From Cavenderia fasciculata (Eukaryota > Evosea > Eumycetozoa > Acytosteliales > Cavenderiaceae): DNA of 64,000 nt. The stretch's first letter is position 1. Each line of letters opens with the position of its first letter. Below the pieces are notes generated by a model. That model saw only the letters and a list, made by a program, of their open reading frames with translations, did not search any database and was not told the origin of the DNA. This document shows, piece after piece, positions 1-8,627 of this stretch. The translations under genes and the position numbers were made by a program. The stretch is taken from NCBI RefSeq assembly GCF_000203815.1, contig NW_004457639.1, positions 434,001 to 498,000 of the forward strand, given 5' to 3'.

Positions 1-776
1 AAAAAGTAGTTTAGTTGGTAAAATATATTATAATATAATAAGTCATCACTCTACTCATTCTCTCTCTTACATTAATAGAGGTTGCTACATTTGTCATGGT
101 CGGTGCAGCATAGGTCATGTTAAAAGATGTAACTACACCGTCAATTGAAAGTGTTGATGCGATCAAACCACTACCCTTTCCCACCCCAGTCATATTAAAA
201 TAGGTGCCATCGGTACTATAGGTTAAAACACTGTTACTAATCACATTACCACCAATAGTAAGTATAAAGTTGGTAAGTTGTCCATTTGCTCTAAATTTAT
301 TTAAACATGACTAAAAATAAATAAAATAATGAATGAATGAATGAATGAATATTTAATATCTGTTAATCATTTATAAATTTTATTTTATTACTTACACCTT
401 GAAAACTAGCAATACCACCAAGCGTGTTTGGACGAATACCCATTGAAATGACAGGCTTTAGAGTGAATGGATAATAGTTGGATTCCCATCCAGCGACAGC
501 TACCATCACTTGACCATTCAAAATGGGGACAGCCGGTGTAATGATTACCAATCCATTAGAGACAAGGCTAGTAGGAGGTAATTCAAGCAATGATTGGGTG
601 TTAAAGGTGATTGTCACCTCGTTGATGGCATTTCCAAAGTCTGCACCATAAATTGAAATGGTTTGACCTGTATTTTCGACACTGTTAATGGTCGGTAATG
701 CATCACATGATTGAAAAATGAATATCACTAATAAAGAATAGAATATCAACAAGTACCGATTACTTGTTGATTTCAT
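1..776 (-). CDS. IPT/TIG-domain secreted or membrane protein, 5' part (runs off the left edge)
   Basis: Seen: the ATG at 776 opens a signal peptide (hydrophobic run YLLIFYSLLVIFIF, then QSCDA), followed by an immunoglobulin-like IPT/TIG fold: PTINSV, GQTISIYGADFG, then a strand-rich stretch ending near YYPFTLKP. Exon 1 ends at a GTAAGT donor near 399. Exon 2 begins at about 310 after TTTTTAG and stays in frame (SCLNKFRANGQ...). A second donor, GTAAGAGAG, lies at 70, so the gene continues past the window edge. Known: dictyostelids have many secreted or cell-surface proteins with IPT/TIG repeats, including the Tgr adhesion proteins. Inference: this is the amino end of such a protein; which one cannot be said because the rest is missing. 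Confidence 0.7.
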
Positions 777-1309
777 TTTCCGTTTGTTATTGAAAAAGAA
801 TAGAATCGAAAAGATCTAAAAGCTACAAATAACTAATATAGTAAAAAAATTAATTAATAAAGAGTAAAGAAAAGTAACATTAAATCATTGAAAATAAGGT
901 TGCTTCTCTCTTTTGCTGATAGGTACTAAGACGATTTGTTGTGATGCGTGGAGGTTGGGGGTTTGATGCCTCCTCAGATTGAAATTACATCCTTGAAAGG
1001 CAATAGATTCGATGAAATTACAAAAAAAATTGGAGTGGCACGCGATGAATTAGGCATCGTCGTTGTTACCTCATACATAACATAACAATGTGTACTTAAA
1101 AATATAAATAGAGATAAATAGAGATTTAAGTATCTGTCTGTAAATGATGGAATCAATATAGACATAGTTGGTGTTTGGGAATCTTTCCAAAAGATTGATT
1201 GGAAGAGATTAAAGTTGATGATTGTTGATAACCGAATTGTTTGCAATTGCGATCATCGAAACAATTTTTTTTTTTTGGTCATTCTCTTTTTGAATTATAC
1301 TTTTTTACA
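777..1309. other. Intergenic, between divergent genes
   Basis: Shared upstream region of the IPT/TIG gene (minus) and the MRH gene (plus). An oligo-T run lies about 35 bases before the MRH start, a common feature of dictyostelid promoters. No RNA gene or convincing coding frame is seen; the long minus frame at 974-1246 has no family features. Confidence 0.5.
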
Positions 1310-2273
1310 ATGATGTATTATTATTACTTCGTTCTAGCTTTCATCTCTAGTCATTTCATCTCTGGTGCCTTTGGTACTGCTCCAAACTGTGAGTATAATG
1401 GTATTGATTACTCTGGATTCAAGTATGTATCCTCAGCAACATGTATCTGTAGATAGATAGAGTATCCCGTTATTAACGCTATTTTTAATCTTTCTCCTCA
1501 ATTGTAGTTCTTCATACACTTACAAGTTTGTTATATCCAATATTTAATTAAAGAATAATATAACTTGTATAGTGAGAACTACTAATAATAATAATGATAA
1601 TCATTTATTTTTTTTGATCCCTACCTTTTAAAATAATATCATTAGTGTTCAAGGTACCAATTACATATGGTCAGTTTGTCAACCAAATTTGCAATGCAAC
1701 TCACTTCTTGGAGCCACGAATATTGTTTCATGTCAAAAGCCAACAACAGGAACACCACAAAACACTGGTTTGCTAAGCAGTGGAGTATGGGCAGACTCTC
1801 CTGGTGGTGGAGGAGCTGTCGTCAACTACAAGTCAGGCACAGCTCCATGCAAATCTTCTGGTAAAGTTAGACAAACCAATGTCTTTTTTACTTGTGCTCC
1901 TGGCCAACCTGATAAGGTTGTGGCAGCTGACGAATCGGCCACAAAATGTGTTTATGAAGTATTTATGTCTGGACAATCTGCATGTGCCTCATCCTCGTCG
2001 TCGTCGTCATCAGATGAAGAAGGAGTAGTAAATTGTTCCTTCTCACATGATACACTATCAATCTCTAACAGCAATGACAATCAATTTATTAATTGTACAT
2101 CGACTGGTGTAACGTCATGTGCCTCTCCAGGATCAATGTGTGGCACTCAAAATAATATTGGACAAATCTATTGTTTGTCCACCGTTAAAATGCAATGTAC
2201 CTCTTTGTCTGTTTCATGTGTTTCTGGAAACGTCACTTGTTCTTTGGTCAATGGTGCTTTCAATATGAACTAA
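1310..2273 (+). CDS. Secreted MRH-domain (mannose-6-phosphate-receptor-like) protein
   Basis: Proposed exons: 1310-1422 (donor GTATGT), 1508-1525 (an 18-base microexon) and 1646-2273; all phases agree. The protein of about 252 residues has a signal peptide (MMYYYYFVLAFISSHFISG). A Cys-rich domain follows, with hallmarks of the MRH fold: DYSGF, YIWSVC, a GK-R motif (SSGKVRQT) before FFTCAPG, and C-Y-E followed by a closing Cys (KCVYEVFMSGQSAC). Known: MRH domains bind high-mannose glycans through conserved Gln, Arg, Glu and Tyr; Arg and Glu candidates are visible here. The second half is a Ser-rich linker (SSSSSSSSDEE) and a Cys/Ser/Thr-rich region with several N-glycosylation sequons. No membrane segment is seen after the signal, so secretion or lumenal residence is inferred. 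Confidence 0.7.
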
Positions 2274-2500
2274 AAATAAAGACAATATTGTTTAAGAAAA
2301 AAAACAAAAAGTACACTCTTTTTTTTTTTTTTTTTTTTTGTTTGATTTAAATTAAACACCATTGCCGTTTGGTAAAAGGGTTGGGTTGGACAGTGAATGT
2401 TACATTTGTATACAGCTTGAGAGATAACTATCAATGAATCAGCATGTATGTTTGACTCAACATGAAAATAAGGAAATCATCACCAGAAAGGTGGACTGGG

Positions 2501-2546
2501 CTATAAAGGGTCCAAATACCCCAAAAAAACATCAAACATAATCAGG
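2501..2546. repeat. Left copy of a direct repeat flanking the tRNA-Leu-linked retroelement
   Basis: 2501-2546 resembles 4031-4076. Both start with a TATAAA-like stretch plus GGG, contain an A7 run, and end with the identical 13 bases CATCAAACATAAT (2530-2542 and 4064-4076). It is probably a target-site duplication, possibly diverged, around the LINE fragment. Confidence 0.45.
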
Positions 2547-4030
2547 AGAGGAATTTTACTTCTCATTCTTTTTTAACAAAGCTCATAAATCTTTGACATC
2601 TTCATCACTGCTGAAGTCATATTGTTTATTTTTAAATTAATGATTTAATTATTATTGTTGTTTAATTTGGAGTAGTTGTTAGATAGTGGTTAGTTCTAGT
2701 TAGGAAGGAGGGAATGCGATAGGGTGTAGCTAGTTTGCCCCAAATGAGAGAGAATTTACTAAAGTTTGCGATCAGTTCGAGATTAGTGACCGACCATCGA
2801 TCAGGTTGACATTTAGCTAGAATCGACTTGCAGTTTTGGATTAGTTTCAGGTATTCAAGATAGATTATAGTTTTGAATCGTTTGGTAACGATTGCTACTT
2901 CGTTTGGGTCGAGAGAGTAGTTGCGAACGTCATCGTCAAAGTCGAATTGCACTTCATTCGACTTTGTGCGATGGAAGAGTATAGCAACAGCATTGACATA
3001 GCGTCTGTGATGTGTTCTCTGCTTGGTGAAGTTGAGAGCGTGGACATTCCACTGCACTCTGTTGTCGGTCCAGTCGAGAATCAACTTGCTAAACAGTGGA
3101 GCTCGTGGTTGGACGTGTATACATTCAAACAAATGGTGTATGATTGGAGATGTGTGTGTATCCCCATCGAATACGGTGTGGCATGCGTAGCATATTGTAT
3201 TGGTGTCAGCTGGGGTACGTTTCATTATTCTGGCAAAGAAACGAAAGAGGGTGTCTCTTGCTGTCGCGCATTTGACGCTTGCCACGACGGCAAATATTTG
3301 CTCGATGTTGGTACCAAAGAGAGCCTCGATCTCTCTTTGACCGACGGTCTTTTGGTTGACCTTTGGTGGTCTGGTTGCTTGGAGAGCAGAGTAGATTTGC
3401 CTTAATTCGATTGGTGTATTTGGCTGGTCGGGTCCCTCCTTGGCAGGGATGTGTTTTGGAAGATAGGGACCAAACTCGGTGAATGGTTTGTCGTACGTGG
3501 CACGATACAGCTGTAACCATGCTTCCCAACATGTTTGGAAGTATGTGGAGCTGTTGGTGAGGGTGCCTGGGCGTAGGTACTCGCCGAGTATATGGTCCAC
3601 CCCACTTGTCTGACGTCCATGTCCCAGAGGCCGATGCCTCCCTTTGTCCAATGTAGTGCTGCTCTTGGGCGAGCTATGCTATTTTTGTATTTATTTGTTT
3701 TGACGTAAGTAGAAGATGACGGCGAGTAGAGATACCAATTAATTAAACTGTTCAGTTCACTAATCTCTTCTGTATTTAGTGACTCGATGTACAAAAAGTA
3801 TGTGAGCTTGGATAGCGAGTATGTTTTGACGATTGCCATCGCTGCCCTCAGCGATACTCTGAATGGTGACCACTTGACAAGTGAGGAGCGAATGGAATTT
3901 AGTATCTTGGGGGTCTGTCGATCTATGCCATTCCTTGTGGAACCAAACCCAAGGTATCTTTCGGTGCACGTTGCTACAGGGAATGGGAGGTTGGCAGTAT
4001 CCATCAAGGGATAGATACCGAACACTCCGA
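2547..4030 (-). mobile_element. 5'-truncated non-LTR retrotransposon of TRE type, upstream of tRNA-Leu
   Basis: The minus strand encodes the last part of a LINE ORF2. It starts in the RT thumb region (ERYLGF, then ILNSIRSSLVKW, LRAAMAIVKTYSLSKLTYFLY, GGIGLWDMDVR) and continues to a C-terminal Cys/His cluster (CYAC...HHLFEC) and a stop near 2662. Two overlapping frames (4073-3402 and 3651-2662) together cover the region. Similarity moves from one to the other near 3605, so at least one frameshift breaks the ORF. The RT palm with its FADD box and all upstream parts are missing. Known: dictyostelid TRE LINEs insert near tRNA genes, TRE5 types about 50 bp upstream. Here the truncated 5' end lies about 45-50 bp from the tRNA-Leu start, antisense to it. 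About 110 bases of presumed 3' UTR follow the stop. Confidence 0.8.
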
Positions 4031-4076
4031 CGAGTATAAAAGGGACAATGATCAAAAAAATAGCATCAAACATAAT

Positions 4077-4157
4077 GCAAGGTTATGTAAGTGGTCAAAG
4101 CAGTGTGACTCAAGTTCTCATCCTCCGGGTTCGTGGGTTCGACTCCCACATCTTGCA
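4077..4157 (+). tRNA. tRNA-Leu (anticodon CAA)
   Basis: A 7-bp acceptor stem (GCAAGGT with ATCTTGC; one G-U pair) is followed by discriminator A at 4157. The T arm is perfect: GTGGG, loop TTCGACT, CCCAC. The anticodon loop is CTCAAGT, giving anticodon CAA, and there is a long variable arm as expected of a class II tRNA. The D stem (TGT/GCA) is weak and the anticodon stem (TGTGA/TCTCA) carries one T-T mismatch, so reduced function is possible. Confidence 0.8.
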
Positions 4158-4830
4158 TACTTTTTACTACCTGCAGGAGGAGCAATCCTTTATTTTTTTC
4201 CGGAGGTGTTTTTTCTGGATCGGTTCAAACATACATCATTATATATTTATATAACAAAACCACTCAACCTAGAAGCAAGAGCACAGCAACTTATTATTCG
4301 TTTCACTCATTACTTAAGTTGCTGTTACCTTAATAACTAAAGTACGATTTTTTTGCGTATAAGTCTCATCATTTAAACGGACACGCGCAAAAAAAACCCG
4401 ACTTTTTTCATTTTTGTTTTAGAACTCTGCTTCGACCTAGCTTTATTCTGTTCCTCATCAACCATACCACTCATCGAGTACCTGGCTAATGGAGAATGGT
4501 CACTCTTTATGGCCGACAGACCATAATAGCAATGTTGATCCTGAAAGACTGCCACCAGACCTGTCAACATCACGGATTCTATCAAGTTTAATCAAATTTA
4601 ATCATGGATGCAATTAATCAGCGTAAAGACAACCAACCGAGGCGACCGTAGCGATGAAATCACTTCACTAAAATGGACAAAGGTATCCCCCGACTCTACT
4701 GTAAATAGCTGGTGACCAAAGGGTCCCATACGTATAGGAATCGGCGTAGGATTCGCTGTAGGCCAAATAACTCTTTGCCACAAAGGTTATCTCATTTCAT
4801 CATTAAACTAAACAAAATAAAATTTCTAGT
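4158..4830. other. Intergenic, nothing recognised
   Basis: Downstream of tRNA-Leu. Short frames exist on both strands (for example 4373-4585 minus, 4598-4783 minus) but none shows family motifs, splice continuity or normal dictyostelid codon use. Base composition between 4590 and 4760 is less AT-rich than the surroundings, which may mark an old gene or element remnant. Confidence 0.4.
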
Positions 4831-4874
4831 GGTGATCCTGGATACCCACCTTAGTAGTAAAAAAAAAAAATATT

Positions 4875-5165
4875 TTTTTTCCTGTTGTTGCTCTATTTTG
4901 TTGCGTCCTGCTGTATTTTGTTGTATCCTGCTGTATTTTGTTGTGTCCTGCTGTTTCCTGCCTCCTCCTGCCTGGGTAGTAAAAAATGTATCCTGCTGTA
5001 TCCTGCTGTTTCCTGCCTCCTCTTGCCTGGGTAGTAAAAAATGTATCCTGCTGTTTTTTTGCTGTATCCTGCTGTATACTGCTGTTTCCTCCTTTCCTGC
5101 TGTATCCTGCTGTTTCCTGCTGTTTCCTGCTGTTTCCTGCAGTATCTGATGTTTTTTTCACCTAC
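4875..5165. repeat. CTGCTGTTTCCTG-type minisatellite
   Basis: Tandem and near-tandem units of TCCTGCTGTTT / TCCTGCTGTAT, about 10-11 bases each, repeat more than 15 times. A higher-order unit of about 55 bases, ending in CCTGCCTGGGTAGTAAAAAATG, occurs at about 4937-4988 and 4989-5043. Apparent Cys/Leu/Phe-rich frames here are a product of the repeat, not genes. Confidence 0.9.
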
Positions 5166-5602
5166 TGTTGCCTCCTGCTGTTTTTTATGTCTCCTGCCCT
5201 CTCATGTCCTCTATTTTACTTTGCCATTATCATTTTACACTTTCCCATTTTATACTTTGCTCTTTACAATTATTATTTTACACTTTGCCATTATCATTAT
5301 TTTACTTTGTCATTATCATTTACAATTATTACTTTAGTGAGTGTGAAAAGAAATAGTAATGTTGATAAAAGATAGTTGAAGATAGTTGATAATTGAGTGA
5401 AGTTCTATAGTACTCAACACGTAATTCTCTGTTTCTATCTCTTTCTCTCTATTACAGAAAAATTCCAAACTCCGCTCCCCTCGACGAGTATTAAATTTTT
5501 TTTTTTTTTTTTAATAAATCTGGACTCTAGTCGTCGGACAATAGAGTAATTATGGTTTATTTGTTTTAATTTTTAATTAAAATAGTTAGAGTTTCTGTTA
5601 GT
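5166..5602. other. Intergenic flank with short repeats and a poly-T tract
   Basis: 5220-5330 holds imperfect repeats of a TTTACACTTTGCCATTATCATT motif, and about 5495-5513 is a poly-T run. No gene is seen. This is the left flank of the double retroelement insertion. Confidence 0.5.
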
Positions 5603-5890
5603 ATAGAGGCCAAAGTTTTTTTTTTTTTAAAGTAATTCTTTTCCTGTTCTCTCCTATCGGGAAGAGTAGTACTCAGAAGTTACAAAGTTTTATTAATTAT
5701 ACATTTTAATTGACCAGCAAGAAATAAAGATTATCTCGAGAAGAATTAAAGTTAATTTGTTCTGGGGGTTGTCCATGTCTATGATACATGTTATATGGAC
5801 GTTGATCATGTATCTTATTGTATAGTGTCAAGCATGTTGGATTGTTTTGGGTTGTTGCTTGTTCTAAAAATAAATTGGTTAAAGATATCG

Positions 5891-5923
<33 letters not shown>

Positions 5924-6095
5924 CTCAGCACTATAGGCTGTAATATTGTGTTATATAATTATTCTATGTTATTATTATTTAGTAAATTATTATATTATTA
6001 ATATTATTATTGATAGATGAAGAGAGAATAGAAGAAGATGAAGGTGTTGAGGAGGATGTGAAGAATGAGGTTGAGGTGATCGAATAGAGGCCAAA
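5603..6095 (-). mobile_element. Short (about 470 bp) 3'-end-only TRE insertion upstream of tRNA-Gly
   Basis: 5616-6083 is a close copy of 6097-6570, the 3' UTR of the neighbouring TRE element, in the same orientation; the copy stops just before the ORF. The minus strand ends in an oligo-A (plus-strand T run at about 5616-5628). It is bounded on the left by ATAGAGGCCAAAG (5603-5615) and on the right by ATAGAGGCCAAAT (6084-6096). It is therefore read as an independent, severely 5'-truncated insertion with its own target-site duplication, not as a chance tandem duplication. Confidence 0.75.
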
Positions 6096-6375
6096 TTTTT
6101 TTTTTTTTAAAGTAATTCTTTTCCTGTTCTCTCCTATCGGGAAGAGTAGTACTCAGAAGTTACAAAGTTTTATTAATTTTACTTTTTAATTGACCAGCAA
6201 GAAATAAAGATTATCTCAAGAAGAATTAAAGTTAATTTGTTCTGGGGGTTTGTCCATGTCTATGATACATGTTGTATGGACGTTGATCATGTATCTTATT
6301 GTATAGTGTCAAGCATGTTGGATTGTTTTGGATTGTTGCTTGTTCTAAAAATAAATTGGTTAAAGATATCGCTAT

Positions 6376-6408
<33 letters not shown>

Positions 6409-8107
6409 CTCACTAGCACTATAGGCTATAATACTGGGTTGATATAATTATTATTATTCTTATTATTTAGTGAATTATTATATTATTAATATTATTATTG
6501 ATAGTTGTAGAGAGAATAGAAGAGGATGGCGGTGGTGAAGAGGATGAGAGGAATGAAGCTGAGGGTGAACGATTATAGATGAAGAGTACGCAGAGTCTTG
6601 TACCTCTCTAAATGACTAGGTAGTGCGATCTTGTAGACAGTAGGATGGTTGTAGTTGGAGGAGAATCGAAGGATGATAGTTTGTATTCGTTCTGTAATCG
6701 TATGTATTACTGATTCGTCGGTTTGGTTCATTAGAGCCAAGTGCCATCGGTTACATAATTCTAACGTCTTGTCCCAGTTTACTTTTATAATATGTCGCAT
6801 ATCACTTATCAATCTAGCTCGCAGGTATTGTTCAGTGAATGGTTCATCTCTTTGGTGACGTAGATCATTACGTCGGAACCATATTCGTTCTAGTGTTGCA
6901 GCGACCAAGTTTATAGTCATTGGAGTTTGTTTGAGGTTGAGGAGGGTGATGTCCCAGACTGGTGGTGGAATGTTGTTGGCAGCAGTAACCTCTTTCAGTA
7001 TCTTCACTGGCAGCGTGGTCTCCTTGCATTGGAAGAACAAATGCTTGGAGGATTCATCTTTGCCACACGTCACACAGGTGGAGGCGACTGGGTCACCCCT
7101 GACGAGCGGGAGACATTTGGTTACGTATTTCCAAACCAGATCTCGACCCTTTGGTAGTACGATGGTAGATAGAGCAGCTAGTGCATTCATTGGATACACT
7201 CTGTCATCGGTTGCTAAGATCTTTTGGCCTGGGGTCGGGTCGTACACGTTCCACTTTTCGTTGGCTATGGTCAGCCTTTGGAGGTACACTTGTTTGAGAG
7301 GTACTCTTCCTCTTTTGTCTGGTTCCATTGCTGGCTTGGGTACAGCCTCTCTGCTGACGTCGTAGGGTTGGGTAAGCTTTTCCCACTCGCTGCGGCAGAG
7401 GCGGACAAAATCGTTTGGTTTGTCTTGGTTGAGTTGGTCCATCCATGATTGGGCAAAGGAAACCTTTGCAACTCGGTCGTTCTTTACCTCGTGGAGGAAC
7501 CTTTCGAACATCCATGCCTTTTGGGCACGGAATCTAGCGTTGAGGTCCCAGAGGTTGAGACCACCTTGGTCGATCGATCGTATGGAGCGTTTCTTGGACA
7601 TGGTTCTTTTGGTTGGCTTGGTTGGGTCGTACTGACGGTCGTTGCTGAACATGAACCAATCAATAACCTTTTCCAATCTGGTGATTGCCTCGTGACTAGG
7701 TGATTCAAGGTACGTGAAATAATTTAATTGTGACAGACCATATGTTTTGAGCAAAGCTAATTTACCTCTATAGTTGTTGTTGTGTTTAGGTTTCCATCTA
7801 ATCAAATCGTTGATTACCTTGTCAATACGCTCTGGAAGGTGTGGTACCAAACCAAACTGGTTAAAGTAGTAGCCGAGGTAACGTTCTTTGCTTTCCTTGT
7901 CCATCAGTGGGTACGGTAAATTGGTTGGACTGCCAGGTGACATGATCACACATTTGTCAGTGTTGACTTTGGATGATGTAGCTTTACAGAATAGCTGAAT
8001 CCATTCGTCCATTAGTTTAAATTCTCGGATGTTTTTGGCAAATGTAGACGTGTCGTCGGCAAACTGGAGTAGCTTTACCCAGTTGAGGTGGACAAGAGGC
8101 GGTGGCA
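6096..8107 (-). mobile_element. 5'-truncated TRE-type LINE with intact C-terminal half of ORF2, upstream of tRNA-Gly
   Basis: The minus frame from about 8107 to 6573 (511 codons, uninterrupted) starts at the RT catalytic box (LLQFADDTSTFA). It continues through the thumb (ERYLGYYF, KLALLKTYGLSQLNYFTYL, GGLNLWDLNAR) into a long C-terminal domain with a Cys/His finger (CVTCGKDESSKHLFFQC: C-x2-C-x7-H-x4-C). The endonuclease and N-terminal RT are absent. A 3' UTR of about 470 bases ends in an oligo-A (plus T run after 6096). The target-site duplication ATAGAGGCCAAAG flanks it (6084-6096 and 8108-8120). The truncated 5' end lies about 56 bp upstream of tRNA-Gly, antisense to it: the spacing known for TRE5-type elements. 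An unbroken frame and clear flanking repeats suggest a fairly recent insertion, dead on arrival because of truncation. Confidence 0.88.
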
Positions 8108-8120
8108 ATAGAGGCCAAAG
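8108..8120. repeat. Third copy of the retroelement target-site duplication
   Basis: ATAGAGGCCAAAG here matches 5603-5615 and 6084-6096 (last base differs in the middle copy). Three copies bracket two insertions. This copy ends 43 bases before the tRNA-Gly gene. Confidence 0.8.
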
Positions 8121-8163
8121 TTTTTGAGGTCAAAAGACCAAGACCCCAAAAATCTTTCAATAA

Positions 8164-8234
8164 GCACCAATGGTTCAATGGTAGAATGGATCCCTGCCAC
8201 GGATTCGATCCGAGTTCGATTCTCGGTTGGTGCA
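8164..8234 (+). tRNA. tRNA-Gly (anticodon GCC)
   Basis: Acceptor GCACCAA pairs with TTGGTGC, with discriminator A at 8234. The D region reads TGGTTCAATGGTAGAAT. Anticodon arm GATCC / loop CTGCCAC / GGATT gives anticodon GCC. The T arm has CCGAG / TTCGATT / CTCGG. All stems pair well, so it looks functional. Confidence 0.93.
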
Positions 8235-8237
8235 CTC

Positions 8238-8358
8238 TTTTTTGTCCTATTTCAACTTTTTTGTCCTATTTCAACTTTTTTGTCCTATTTCAACTTTTTT
8301 GTCCTATTTCAACTTTTTTGTCCTATTTCAACTTTTTTGTCCTATTTCAACTTTTTTT
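8238..8358. repeat. 19-bp tandem repeat directly after tRNA-Gly
   Basis: Six copies of a 19-base unit containing GTCCTATTTCAAC plus T6 start a few bases after the tRNA 3' end. Every unit ends in a run of six T on the sense strand, so the array is a ladder of RNA polymerase III termination signals. The apparent Phe/Leu-rich frames are artefacts of the repeat. Confidence 0.9.
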
Positions 8359-8627
8359 TGCGGCAAAATCACGTTCTCCTCTTCATTCCCCATCGAGCTG
8401 GTTTCATTCATTTTTATCAAATCCTCACAGAAGAAAACATCCAATCAAGTAGGTAGTAGTAAAAAAAAAAAAAAAAAAAGAAAAGTTCCAGCCCCTTTTT
8501 TAAAAGAAAATACTAATACTAATTTTGTTCTATTTTTTTTTTTTTTTTTTTTAATTTAATTATTACAATAGGGGGATTTATTTATTTAATCTTTTATATA
8601 TTTATGTTTATGTTTTTTAAAATTTGT

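Noticed and set aside
974-1246. 90-codon minus frame upstream of the MRH gene
   Set aside because: No motif, no splice signals, odd composition, and it overlaps a promoter region.
4712-5375. Several Cys/Leu/Phe-rich frames on both strands
   Set aside because: They are encoded by the CTGCTGTTTCCTG minisatellite; open frames arise because the unit has no stop.
8238-8358. CRISPR-like array
   Set aside because: Units are directly adjacent with no spacers, and the host is a eukaryote.
8102-8559. Three overlapping plus frames across the 19-bp array
   Set aside because: Frames follow the tandem repeat and overlap the tRNA-Gly gene.
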